DNA of 36,348 nt. Source: Pseudomonas kitaguniensis. Lineage in GTDB: Bacteria > Pseudomonadota > Gammaproteobacteria > Pseudomonadales > Pseudomonadaceae. The stretch lies in NCBI RefSeq assembly GCF_009296165.1, contig NZ_VUAZ01000129.1:1-36348 (forward strand). The letters are read 5' to 3'. Positions within the stretch are counted from its first letter, which is position 1, and each line of letters opens with the position of its first letter. Positions 1 through 7,654 of this stretch are shown here, piece by piece. Position numbers and translations under genes: made by a program. The notes beneath the pieces are model-generated. The model saw nothing but the letters and a program-made list of their open reading frames with translations, was not told the DNA's origin and did no database searches.

Positions 1-42
1 CCGGACTACTGGAGATCAGTGGAGATTACTGGAGAATCAAAA

Positions 43-134
43 ATGTGGGAGGGGTCTGCTCCCGATAGCGGCAGGTCAGTCGATGCATAAGTCGACTGGT
101 CCACCGCCATCGGGAGCAAGCCCCCTCCCACATT
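43..134. repeat. REPIN-like inverted repeat (copy 1)
   Basis: Two inverted arms, ATGTGGGAGGGGtctGCTCCCGAT on the left and ATCGGGAGCAAGCCCCCTCCC on the right, flank about 50 bases that include a small GTCGAC-centred palindrome. Near-identical arms recur at 16824-16910 and 24753-24844. Paired REP arms in opposite orientation are typical of REPINs, non-autonomous elements mobilised by RAYT proteins in fluorescent pseudomonads. No RAYT gene is present in this window. The element sits just 3' of the SCO1-like gene and may fold in the transcript. Confidence 0.8.
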
Positions 135-155
135 TGCCGATCAGTGCTTACGGGC

Positions 156-791
156 TTACTGACGCTTCAGCAAAACCGGCAGTTGCAGCACCAGCTTCTG
201 GTTGTTCAGCGGCGCTCGGATAAACCCGCGCTGCGTGCCGTCCGGGCCGATCAGCGCGAGGTTGCCGCTGTGGTCGACGGTGTAGTTAGGCTTGCTGGTA
301 TCCGCCGGAATAAACGGGATGCTCAGCGCATTCGAGACCTTCTGCACATCGCTGACGTTCGCGCCGGTCAGGCCTTGGAATTGCGGGTCGAAGTAGCCCA
401 GGTATTGCTTGAGCTGAGCCGGCGTGTCGCGGTTCGGGTCGACGCTGACCAGGATCACTTGCAACTTATCCACAGCCTCTTTGGGCAACTCGCTCTTGAT
501 CTGGCGCAACTGGGCGAGGGTGGTCGGGCAGATGTCCGGGCAGAAGGTGTAGCCGAAGAACAGCAAGCTCCATTTGCCTTTCAATGCGTTGACCAGTACC
601 GGCTGGCCATCCTGATTGGTCATGGTCACGGACGGCAATTGACGGCTTTGCGGCAGCAGTATGATGCCGGCGTCGATCAGCGCGGTCGGGTCGCCCTGGC
701 TTTTGCCATTCAGCACTTTGTAGACGGTGAGGCCCATGATCAACGCGACGATGGCCACCAGAATAAACACGGTTTTTTGAGTTCGAGTCAT
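156..791 (-). CDS. SCO1/SenC-family copper chaperone
   Basis: A 211-residue protein of the SCO1/SenC/PrrC family. These are thioredoxin-fold, membrane-anchored proteins that deliver copper to the CuA centre of cytochrome c oxidase. It has one N-terminal membrane segment (about residues 8-24). The copper-binding motif CPDIC (Cys84, Cys88) and the distal ligand His174 (in VDHSGNLAL) are all visible, so the protein looks functional. The ATG at 791 overlaps the stop of the upstream cyoE fragment in an ATGA arrangement, which is the normal translational coupling of an intact cyoE-sco junction. In most Pseudomonas this is the last gene of the cox operon. Here the oxidase subunit genes are missing nearby, so its client may be another oxidase or it may be a relic. 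Confidence 0.9.
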   Translation of the reverse strand: MTRTQKTVFILVAIVALIMGLTVYKVLNGKSQGDPTALIDAGIILLPQSRQLPSVTMTNQDGQPVLVNALKGKWSLLFFGYTFCPDICPTTLAQLRQIKSELPKEAVDKLQVILVSVDPNRDTPAQLKQYLGYFDPQFQGLTGANVSDVQKVSNALSIPFIPADTSKPNYTVDHSGNLALIGPDGTQRGFIRAPLNNQKLVLQLPVLLKRQ

Positions 792-1000
792 AGGTTCAAC
801 AATAAGTAGTGATCGATGAGCAGGGCGATAAACAGCAGCAACAGATACCAGATTGAGTACTTGAAGGTGTTGATCGCCGCGTGCGGCTGAGCGCCACGGT
901 ACAGCACCCAGACCCATTGCAGGAACCGCCCGCCCAATACCAGCGCACACGCAAGCCGTACACGGTGACCAACAGGCCAAACGGGGCAACTATTGGCCAT
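788..1000 (-). pseudogene. cyoE: 3' remnant of protoheme IX farnesyltransferase (cyoE/ctaB)
   Basis: The minus-strand reading ends in a stretch from LACALVLGGRF through TFKYSIWYLLLLFIALLIDH, which resembles the last membrane helix and C-terminus of heme O synthase (CyoE/CtaB). A full protein is about 300 residues, but only about 60 C-terminal residues remain. An in-frame TGA lies upstream near 1030, and the catalytic N-terminal helices with their Asp-rich prenyltransferase motifs are absent. The residues just before LACALV (HRVR) do not look like CyoE, while another frame there reads FGLLVTVYG, so a small frameshift near 955-965 is possible. The fragment stops in ATGA overlap with the SCO1 gene. 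It looks like what is left of cyoE after a deletion that also removed the genes between it and ctaG. Confidence 0.75.
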
Positions 1001-1014
1001 CCGCCTTGCACTGG

Positions 1015-1027
1015 TACGTAGTACGTA
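1015..1027. repeat. 13-bp perfect palindrome at the cox deletion junction
   Basis: TACGTAGTACGTA reads as two TACGTA palindromes around a single G. It lies in the short non-coding gap between the ctaG stop and the cyoE remnant, where several kilobases of operon would normally be. It may be a recombination scar or simply chance; no transposon end is recognisable beside it. Confidence 0.5.
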
Positions 1028-1076
1028 TCATGAGTTGGAATGTATTAATTTTACTGATTCAGCCTGCAAGCCGTCG

Positions 1077-1628
1077 CTAGCCGCCGGTACGAGCTGGTGC
1101 GGGCGGTTGCCGCGCAGTCACATCGAACAACGTGTACGCCAAGGTCAAATGCTTCACTTCTTCAGGCATGTCGCGATCGACAATGAAGCGCACCGGCATC
1201 TCGATGCGCTGACCTGGCTGCAGCACTTGTTGGGTGAAGCAAAAGCACTCGGTCTTGTGGAAGTACACCGCCGCTTCGGCCGGGGAAATGCTCGGCACCG
1301 CCTGCGCCGTCATGGCCTTATCGGTGGGGTTGTAGGCCACGAACAGCATCTCGGTGACCGCGCCGGGGTTGACCACCACCTCATCAGCTTTGGAGTGGAA
1401 CTCCCAGACCATGCCAACGGCATTGGTCGACATAAATTGCACGCGCACCTGGCGTGTGGCGTCCACCACCTGCTGGCCCTCGTACTGCCCGGCAGCAAAA
1501 CCTTGGATGCCGAAGGCTTTGCACATCACGGCGTAGATCGGCAGCAGGGCGAAGCCGACGGCGAACATCGCCACTCCCAGGATCAGCAAGCGCGTCACTA
1601 GCCGTTTGATGGGTACGGAGTCAGCCAT
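1077..1628 (-). CDS. ctaG: Cytochrome c oxidase assembly protein CtaG/Cox11
   Basis: This 183-residue protein belongs to the Cox11/CtaG family of periplasm-facing copper chaperones that insert CuB into subunit I of aa3-type oxidases. It has a short cytoplasmic N-terminus, one membrane helix (about residues 12-33), a conserved Cys36 after the helix, and the diagnostic copper motif CFCF (Cys128, Cys130) followed by TQQ. The ATG at 1628 gives the usual family N-terminus; an in-frame GTG at 1637 is the alternative. Length and motifs are normal and nothing suggests inactivation. In Pseudomonas it normally lies between coxA and coxC. Here neither is present: an unrelated divergent gene lies upstream and a cyoE fragment downstream. 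That leaves an assembly factor with no visible oxidase. Confidence 0.92.
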   Translation of the reverse strand: MADSVPIKRLVTRLLILGVAMFAVGFALLPIYAVMCKAFGIQGFAAGQYEGQQVVDATRQVRVQFMSTNAVGMVWEFHSKADEVVVNPGAVTEMLFVAYNPTDKAMTAQAVPSISPAEAAVYFHKTECFCFTQQVLQPGQRIEMPVRFIVDRDMPEEVKHLTLAYTLFDVTARQPPAPARTGG

Positions 1629-1637
1629 GACGGTCAC

Positions 1638-1894
1638 CCATTGTTAGCTAATTGCGTAATAACCCGAGTATAGACAGCGCCTGAAACCCCGCAATGTGTG
1701 GGGTAAATCAGTTAAATATCGGCGTTGAGGCCATGTAAATCGGGCTGCGGAATCGTTTCTGCGGCGATCTATCGCAATTCGATATAACGCCCGCGTATAA
1801 GCATGAAATAATTATGACAAATGCATCTTGGGTGCTCGTTTAACCGAGCTACCTTATCCTCTCCACTCCCTACGCCTGCACCACTGGAGCCTTC
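1638..1894. other. Divergent intergenic region where coxB-coxA would be expected
   Basis: This gap of about 257 bases separates ctaG (minus) from the conserved hypothetical gene (plus). It contains no recognisable coding remnant of coxA or coxB. It is AT-richer than its surroundings (for example 1717-1730 and 1785-1820) and probably keeps promoters for one or both flanking genes. No sigma70 box could be assigned with confidence. In related genomes coxB and coxA occupy this position. Confidence 0.5.
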
Positions 1895-2542
1895 ATGAAC
1901 ACCGCCGCATTGCGCGAGCAGATTTCCCGTGCCCATCAACACGAAGCCAGCACGGGCCAGCTTGCGCGGCAACTGGAAAAACAATTGCCACACCTGCATG
2001 CGGCCATCTCCCTGGCTGACGGTGATCGCACCCAAGTCATGACCCGCTTTGTGACTGCCTATATCGAACTCGTACCGCAATTGCTCGAAGCTGCGAACGA
2101 CGTGGCCCGCGAAGCCGGTATCGAGAGCCAGATCAAGCCTGTACTTCAAATCGCCGAGCATTTCTTCCTGCAACCGCCAGCGATATTGGCCGGCCATAAA
2201 GGCCTCGACGGCCTGCTGGACGAGGCTTACCTGGCCCATCGTTTGGTAGAAGAGGTTAATGACCTGTATATCAAGCATTTCGGCCAGCCGTTGATTCCGG
2301 CGGACACCACTGTGGCCAACTTGATTGCCCACCAATTGATCGGCGAGCAGTTTGCCAATCAGCTGGATGAAGCCGTGCACTTGGCGGTGGACGAGATGCT
2401 CAACGATGACAGCTTCGCGCTGGAGTCGGTCGAAGCCTATCGCGAGCAGTTGAAGAGCCCGCAAACCGAAGCGGCATGGAAGCGCTGGCCATGCCTGTCG
2501 CGGCAGTTGGGGGTTGAGCTGGCGCTGGATCAGCCAGCTTAA
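1895..2542 (+). CDS. Conserved hypothetical protein (PA0104-like position)
   Basis: A 215-residue soluble, mainly helical, acidic protein with no signal peptide or membrane segment. I do not recognise a characterised domain. The start is supported by GGAG six bases before the ATG. Its placement next to the SulP/carbonic anhydrase pair and the cox genes matches the gene known in P. aeruginosa as PA0104 (from memory). That makes it a useful syntenic anchor for showing that coxB and coxA are missing next door. A strong bidirectional terminator follows at once. Confidence 0.8.
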   Translation: MNTAALREQISRAHQHEASTGQLARQLEKQLPHLHAAISLADGDRTQVMTRFVTAYIELVPQLLEAANDVAREAGIESQIKPVLQIAEHFFLQPPAILAGHKGLDGLLDEAYLAHRLVEEVNDLYIKHFGQPLIPADTTVANLIAHQLIGEQFANQLDEAVHLAVDEMLNDDSFALESVEAYREQLKSPQTEAAWKRWPCLSRQLGVELALDQPA

Positions 2543-2560
2543 ATCGCAAACCCAACACAA

Positions 2561-2597
2561 AAAAACAGGGGAGGAGCACAGCTCCTCCCCTGTTTTT
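2561..2597. terminator. Bidirectional rho-independent terminator
   Basis: A perfect 17-bp stem (AAAAACAGGGGAGGAGC and its complement) with a 3-base ACA loop runs from A5 to T5. It therefore works as an intrinsic terminator on both strands. It lies between the convergent hypothetical gene (plus) and the SulP gene (minus). Confidence 0.93.
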
Positions 2598-2609
2598 ATG
2601 CGTGTGTTG

Positions 2610-4157
2610 TCAGCGAATGGACGGTGCCGAACCAATCCCCACGGTCGTGCGCACACGCCCTTCCAGGCGACGCTTCAAGCCTCGCGCCTCAATCACCAGC
2701 TTCGAGCCCTTGGCCGAATTCGCCCGGCCCCATTCCTCCAGCAACTCCAGGCAGGAATGGTCGATGTAACTCAAGTTGTTCAGCGGCACATGCACCGTGG
2801 TGCCCGCCGGCACCGTCGACAATACTTGAGTCAGCGCCGGCACTTTCAGAAAGGTCGCCGCGCCCGTCAAGCGCAGCTCCATTTCGCCCTCTTGAGGCAG
2901 GTCGATCAGGCTGATCTTCAGTCGCGAAGCCTTGAAGGCCAGCTTCACCAGCGTCAGCGCGAAGCCCAACAGCACACCGGTCAGCAAGTCGGTAAACACA
3001 ATGGCCAGTGCCGTGGCGGCGTAGGTAAACATCGGCATGCGGCCATAGCGGCCCAGCCCTCGAAACGCCTTGATGTCCACCAGCTTGATGCCGGTGTACA
3101 CCAGCACACCCGCCAGGCTCGCCACCGGGATGCTTTGCAACACGCTCGACAGCAACAGCACGAAGCCCAGCAGCCACAGGCCATGGAACATCGCCGACAG
3201 TCGCGTGGTGGCACCGGCCTGCACGTTGGCCGAGCTGCGCACGATCACGCCGGTCATCGGCAGCGCACCCACCAGGCCGCAGAGCATGTTGCCCACGCCT
3301 TGGGCAGACAATTCCTTATCGAAGTCGGAGCGCTGACCGCTGTGCATACGGTCGACCGCCGCCGCCGACAGCAGCGTCTCGGCGCTGGCAATAAACGCCA
3401 CGGCGAACGCGGCGATCAGCAGTTGCGGGTCCGCCAGGTTCAACAGGTCACTGGGGCGCAGCCAATCGATGGCATCGGCGAGGTTTTCCGGGACTTCCAC
3501 GCGCTTGACCTGCAACGCCAGCACCAGGCTGGTAATCGTCGCCAAACCCACGCCCAACAAGGCGCCGGGCACGAAACGCAATTTTTGCGGGCGCAATTTA
3601 TCCCACAGGTACATCACCAGCATCGTCGACAACCCGAGCAAACCCGCTTGCCAGCCAATGCCACCGCCGAGGCTCGGAATCGCTTCGGCCAGCGCGGCCG
3701 GGAAGCCCGCCAGGTTATCCAGCCCCGACGGTTTGGGCGCGCCGTCGAGCATTACATGCACCTGCGACAGCACAATCAACACGCCGATCCCCGCCAGCAT
3801 GCCGTACACCACCGCCGGCGCGGTGACACGGAACCAGCAGCCCAGGCGCAAACGCCCCGCCACCAGTTGCAGGAACCCCGCCAGCAATAAGATTGGGCCA
3901 AGCATCATCATGCCGTGCTGGCGCACCAGCTCGAACACCAACACCGCCAAACCGGCGGCCGGGCCACTGACTTGCAGCGGCGAACCGGCCAGCCAGCCCA
4001 CCACCAAACCGCCGATGATGCCGGTGATCAAACCCTTGGCCGGCGGCATACCGGAGGCAATGGCGATGCCCATGCACAGGGGCAGGGCGACCAGAAACAC
4101 AACCACGGAGGCGAGCAGCTCCCGTGGCAGTACAGCTTTCAATTGAGCAGCACGCAT
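2610..4157 (-). CDS. SulP-family anion transporter with STAS domain
   Basis: A 515-residue inner-membrane SulP (SLC26-like) transporter. It has a hydrophobic core of about 10-14 helices beginning at RELLASVVVFLVALPLCMG, and a C-terminal cytoplasmic STAS domain containing NNLSYIDHSCLELLEEW. The ATG at 4157 has GGGAG seven bases upstream; longer in-frame starts lack a Shine-Dalgarno. It follows a beta-carbonic anhydrase gene by 85 bases on the same strand, so the two are probably co-transcribed. Proteins of this family move sulfate, bicarbonate or other anions, and the pairing with a carbonic anhydrase makes bicarbonate the more likely substrate. That is inference from context. Confidence 0.9.
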   Translation of the reverse strand: MRAAQLKAVLPRELLASVVVFLVALPLCMGIAIASGMPPAKGLITGIIGGLVVGWLAGSPLQVSGPAAGLAVLVFELVRQHGMMMLGPILLLAGFLQLVAGRLRLGCWFRVTAPAVVYGMLAGIGVLIVLSQVHVMLDGAPKPSGLDNLAGFPAALAEAIPSLGGGIGWQAGLLGLSTMLVMYLWDKLRPQKLRFVPGALLGVGLATITSLVLALQVKRVEVPENLADAIDWLRPSDLLNLADPQLLIAAFAVAFIASAETLLSAAAVDRMHSGQRSDFDKELSAQGVGNMLCGLVGALPMTGVIVRSSANVQAGATTRLSAMFHGLWLLGFVLLLSSVLQSIPVASLAGVLVYTGIKLVDIKAFRGLGRYGRMPMFTYAATALAIVFTDLLTGVLLGFALTLVKLAFKASRLKISLIDLPQEGEMELRLTGAATFLKVPALTQVLSTVPAGTTVHVPLNNLSYIDHSCLELLEEWGRANSAKGSKLVIEARGLKRRLEGRVRTTVGIGSAPSIR

Positions 4158-4242
4158 GATGACTCTCCCGAGGCATTCGCCGGGCGCGGCAAAGCCTGGC
4201 TGCATCCATGGCAGCCGCCGCTTTACCCGGCAGGGAAGTGTG

Positions 4243-4974
4243 TTAGAAGCGCGCTTTAGGCGTCGCGGAAGGAATCGGCCCGTCGCCGCTTAGAGATCGG
4301 AACGCCGATTGATCCGCATCGTAAGCACGGATTTCGCTGGTTTCGATGTTGTAGATCCAACCGTGGATAAACAATTGGCCATTGGCCATGCGCGAAGCCA
4401 CAGAAGGGTGGGTGCGCAAATGTTGCAGCTGGGCGATGACGTTTTCTTCGGTCAGCACCTTCATGCTCTCGCCTTCGTTGGCGCAGTCGCAGTTGTCCTC
4501 GACCATCGACTTGGCGACCTCGGCATGCCGCAGCCAGGCCCTTACCGTCGGCATCTTCTCAAGGCTGGCAGGGTTGAGTACCGCGCGCATGGCGCCGCAA
4601 TCGGAGTGCCCGCAAACGATGATGTGCTGTACGCCCAAGGCGAGCACCGCGTACTCGATGGCCGTTGAAACACCGCCGTTCATCTGGCCATAAGGCGGCA
4701 CCACGTTGCCCACGTTACGCGTCACGAACAGGTCGCCCGGGGAGCTTTGGGTGATCAGCTCGGGCACGATGCGCGAGTCGGCGCAGGTGATGAACATCGC
4801 CCGTGGGCTCTGGGCCGTGGCGAGTTTCTTGAAAAGCTCTTCCTGCTGGGGGAAGACGTCGTGATGAAAATGCAAAAAGCCGTCAACGATGTGCTTTAAC
4901 GCTGCATCGGCGGATTCCGCCACCTGAGGGGCTGAAGCCGACGCAGCCAACGGCTGTTTATCCTTGTCACTCAT
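4243..4974 (-). CDS. Beta-class carbonic anhydrase
   Basis: A 243-residue beta-carbonic anhydrase, which interconverts CO2 and bicarbonate. The zinc ligands and catalytic dyad are present: Cys64, Asp66 and Arg68 in TCADSR, and His123 and Cys126 in CGHSDCG. About 30 polar residues precede the catalytic domain and contain no export signal, so the enzyme is cytoplasmic. AGAGGA precedes the ATG. It is the first gene of a probable two-gene operon with the SulP transporter. A second, unrelated (gamma-class) carbonic anhydrase homologue lies at 13581-14123. Confidence 0.94.
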   Translation of the reverse strand: MSDKDKQPLAASASAPQVAESADAALKHIVDGFLHFHHDVFPQQEELFKKLATAQSPRAMFITCADSRIVPELITQSSPGDLFVTRNVGNVVPPYGQMNGGVSTAIEYAVLALGVQHIIVCGHSDCGAMRAVLNPASLEKMPTVRAWLRHAEVAKSMVEDNCDCANEGESMKVLTEENVIAQLQHLRTHPSVASRMANGQLFIHGWIYNIETSEIRAYDADQSAFRSLSGDGPIPSATPKARF

Positions 4975-5203
4975 GATTCATCCTCTTGATTAATGCAGGG
5001 GGGAGTGTTCAAAAAAGTTCGACGCCCGGCTAGTGGATTAGTTGTAAAACTTCCCACATTCAGGCGCCGACTCATCAGTCACTCGCAGAACAAGGTAACC
5101 GCCGAAACTTAACTCAAACTGAATGAACCGCTCTAGAATGGGCGTTTCAGTAATATCAAAACGCGACTATTCCTACACGGACGCTGCGTTCCTCGCCGCC
5201 AGT

Positions 5204-6262
5204 CTACAACAAAGCCAATTGCCTGCCCGGTGGGCAAAACGCCGCGCAATCCAGGTTAAAGCCTTCCCGCCGATTGAGCCCAAGGCGCTTGATTGCCTTG
5301 CTGAAGCGCTGCGCCAACAAATCCGCAAAAGGCCCCTCGCCACGCATGCGCACGCCGAAACGGCTGTCGTACACCTCACCACCGCGCACCTGGCGCACCA
5401 GGCTCATCACATGCGCCGCGCGCTGCGGGTAATGCGCTGCCAGCCACTCCTCAAACAGCGGCGCCACCTCCAACGGCAGGCGCAGCATCATGTACGCCGC
5501 ACTTTGCGCACCGGCGGCGTGCGCTTCGGTCAGCAGGCTTTCCAGCTCACTGTCGTTGATCATCGGGATCATCGGCGAACACAGCACGCCCACCGGAATA
5601 CCGGCCTCGCGCATTACCCGAATCGCCCGCAACCGCGCCTTGGGCGCCGCCGCGCGCGGCTCCAGGATGCGCTTGAGTTCATCATCCAGGCTGGTGAGGC
5701 TGATCATCACGCCCACCAGACGCTGGCGCGCCAACTCGGTGAGTAAATCAAGGTCGCGCAATATCAGCGAGCCCTTGGTGATGATGGTCACCGGGTGCCG
5801 GTAGCGCAGCAGCACTTCGAGGGTTTGCCGGGTGATCGTGTATTCGCGCTCGATGGGCTGGTAGGGGTCGGTATTGGCGCCAAGATTAATCGGTGCGCAC
5901 ACATAACCCGGCTTCGACAGTTGCTGTTCCAGCACCTCGGCCGCGTTGGTCTTGGCGATCAGTTTGGTCTCGAAATCCAGCCCCGGCGACATATCCCAAT
6001 AGGCATGGCTGGGCCGCGCATAGCAGTAGATGCAGCCATGCTCGCAGCCGCGATAGGGGTTGATCGACCGATCAAACGGCAAATCCGGCGAGGTGTTGCG
6101 GGTGATGATGGTCTTGGCCGTTTCGATACGCACTTCAGTGCCTTGGGTCGGCGGCACTTCCTGATACCAGCCGTCGTCTTCGGCCACGCTGACGGTGGGC
6201 GCAAAACGGTTGTGCAGATTAGTCGCGGTGCCCCGGCCGCGGGGCGGCAGCGGAGTAGACAT
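5204..6262 (-). CDS. SplB-like radical SAM protein (PA0069 family), SOS-controlled
   Basis: A 352-residue protein of the COG1533/SplB-like radical SAM family. The Fe4S4-binding motif CX3CX2C is present as CEHGCIYC (Cys73, Cys77, Cys80) after NPYRG. Further conserved blocks are VTIITKGSLILRD and SLTSLD. Relatives include spore photoproduct lyase, but the substrate of this family is not established. A perfect LexA box lies 13 bases upstream of the ATG. From memory, the P. aeruginosa homologue PA0069 is also reported as LexA-controlled. This points to a role in DNA damage or repair. The ATG at 6262 has GAGG seven bases upstream, and that GAGG lies inside the arm of a hairpin. Confidence 0.92.
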   Translation of the reverse strand: MSTPLPPRGRGTATNLHNRFAPTVSVAEDDGWYQEVPPTQGTEVRIETAKTIITRNTSPDLPFDRSINPYRGCEHGCIYCYARPSHAYWDMSPGLDFETKLIAKTNAAEVLEQQLSKPGYVCAPINLGANTDPYQPIEREYTITRQTLEVLLRYRHPVTIITKGSLILRDLDLLTELARQRLVGVMISLTSLDDELKRILEPRAAAPKARLRAIRVMREAGIPVGVLCSPMIPMINDSELESLLTEAHAAGAQSAAYMMLRLPLEVAPLFEEWLAAHYPQRAAHVMSLVRQVRGGEVYDSRFGVRMRGEGPFADLLAQRFSKAIKRLGLNRREGFNLDCAAFCPPGRQLALL

Positions 6263-6267
6263 GAAAA

Positions 6268-6303
6268 CGCCTCGATACTGTTTTTATAAACAGTATCGAG
6301 GCG
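6268..6303. repeat. 16-bp-stem hairpin enclosing the SOS box and the Shine-Dalgarno
   Basis: CGCCTCGATACTGTTT and its complement form a perfect 16-bp stem with a TTAT loop. The central 20 bases are the LexA box. The extra arm sequence GCCTCGA/TCGAGGC reaches the GAGG ribosome-binding site of the radical SAM gene. On the minus strand the hairpin is followed by TTTTC, so it could also end transcription from the upstream cytochrome c gene. Confidence 0.9.
6276..6295. promoter_or_regulatory. LexA-binding site (SOS box)
   Basis: TACTGTTTTTATAAACAGTA matches the gamma-proteobacterial LexA consensus CTGT-N8-ACAG exactly, with an AT-rich centre and symmetric TA flanks. It lies immediately upstream of the radical SAM start and over a TATAAA-like -10 on the minus strand, so bound LexA would block transcription initiation. 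Confidence 0.92.
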
Positions 6304-6343
6304 CGAGGTGTCTGACCAGTGCCGTTTGGCGGTCAGTGCAGGC

Positions 6344-7642
6344 TCAGTGCTTTTGCGTCACTTGGCCAAGGTCATCACCCGAGGTGGTGCGCATATCACT
6401 CTTGCGCAGATCCGCCACGTCACTGGCTTTCACCGGCGCACCTTGATTGCCCCAACTGCCGCGAATGAAACTGACCACATCCGCCACTTCCTGGTCCGAC
6501 AGCCGCCACGCAAAGGCCGGCATGGTGAAGGTTGACGGCGCGGTGTGGGTGGCCGGCAAGGTGCCGCCGTTCAACACAATGTTGATCAGCGAGGTCGCAT
6601 CCGCCGTCTGCAACACCGGGTTGCCCGCCAGCGCCGGGAACACCCGCGTATAGCCGTGGCCGTCGGTGCGGTGGCACGCCGCGCAGTTGTCGATATACAC
6701 CGACGCGCCGGGCTTGCTGTCATCGCCCTTCCACAAGGCCTCGGCGACCTGCTTGTCGTACTGGTGCGGCGTGTCTTTGGGATCAACCGCCGGCAGGCTC
6801 TTGAGGTAACGCGCGATTGCGGTCAGGTCGTCTTGCGACATGTACTGCATGCTGTGCACCACCACATCGCTCATGCCGCCGAACACCGCGCTGCGGTCGC
6901 TGCGACCGGTCTTGAGAAATTGCACCAGTTGCTCTTCGCTCCAACTGCCAAGGCCGTCTTTGTGGTCGCCGCGCAGGCTTTTTGCGATCCAGCCTTCGAG
7001 TGGCGCGCTGCCGGACAGGAACGCGTCGCCGTCCGTCGCGCTGAGGGCTTTTTCCTGCATGGTCAGTGCGCGCGGGGTGTGGCAGGCGCCGCAGTGGCCG
7101 AGGCCTTCCACCAGGTACGCACCACGGCTGATCACCGGGTCGGCGGCGGCCTGCACCGGCTGCGCTTCCACCGCCGGGGCAAACATCCAACGCCAGGCCG
7201 CCAACGGCCAACGCATGCTCAAGGGCCAGGGAATATCACTCGCCTTGTTCTCTTGGGCAACCGGCTCAACGCCTTTCATGAAGTACGCATACAACGCCTG
7301 CATGTCGCTGTCGCTGACGCGTGCGTAAGACGGGTAGGGCATCGCCGGGTAAAGCGTACTACCGCTTTTGGCGACGCCATGGCGCACGGCTTTGTCGAAG
7401 TCTTCGAAGCTGTAGTCGCCCAGGCCGGTCTTGTCCGGGGTGATGTTGGTGGAATAGATCACGCCAATCGGGGTTTCCATTGGCAGGCCGCCAGCAAACG
7501 GTTTGCCGCCCTTGGCGGTGTGGCAGGCCACGCAGTCACCGGCGCGGGCCAGGTATTCGCCCTGCTTGATCACGTCGGTGTCGGCGGCGCTTACCGAGCA
7601 ACTGCTGAGCAACGCCATGGCAGCGATAACGAGTGTTTTCAT
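6344..7642 (-). CDS. Tri-heme cytochrome c subunit of a membrane-bound dehydrogenase
   Basis: A 432-residue periplasmic cytochrome with three heme c motifs: CVACH (about Cys37), CGACH (about Cys184) and CAACH (about Cys320). This is the layout of the cytochrome subunit of gluconate, alcohol and sorbitol dehydrogenases, which passes electrons from the flavoprotein to ubiquinone. It begins with a signal sequence, and LSSC also fits a lipobox, so it may be lipid-anchored. The ATG at 7642 is chosen because AAGGAG lies 8 bases before it; for the ATG at 7648 the spacing would be only 2. It is the last of three co-directional genes and follows the GMC gene by 12 bases. Confidence 0.9.
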   Translation of the reverse strand: MKTLVIAAMALLSSCSVSAADTDVIKQGEYLARAGDCVACHTAKGGKPFAGGLPMETPIGVIYSTNITPDKTGLGDYSFEDFDKAVRHGVAKSGSTLYPAMPYPSYARVSDSDMQALYAYFMKGVEPVAQENKASDIPWPLSMRWPLAAWRWMFAPAVEAQPVQAAADPVISRGAYLVEGLGHCGACHTPRALTMQEKALSATDGDAFLSGSAPLEGWIAKSLRGDHKDGLGSWSEEQLVQFLKTGRSDRSAVFGGMSDVVVHSMQYMSQDDLTAIARYLKSLPAVDPKDTPHQYDKQVAEALWKGDDSKPGASVYIDNCAACHRTDGHGYTRVFPALAGNPVLQTADATSLINIVLNGGTLPATHTAPSTFTMPAFAWRLSDQEVADVVSFIRGSWGNQGAPVKASDVADLRKSDMRTTSGDDLGQVTQKH

Positions 7643-7654
7643 GGTCATCGCTCC

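Noticed and set aside
2514..3890. A 458-codon plus-strand frame opposite the SulP gene
   Set aside because: Gln/Arg/His-rich low-complexity translation, runs through the terminator and antisense to SulP.
5123..5746. A 207-codon plus-strand frame overlapping the end of the radical SAM gene
   Set aside because: His/Arg/Gln-rich antisense composition and no Shine-Dalgarno; the first 80 bases are intergenic but contain no domain.
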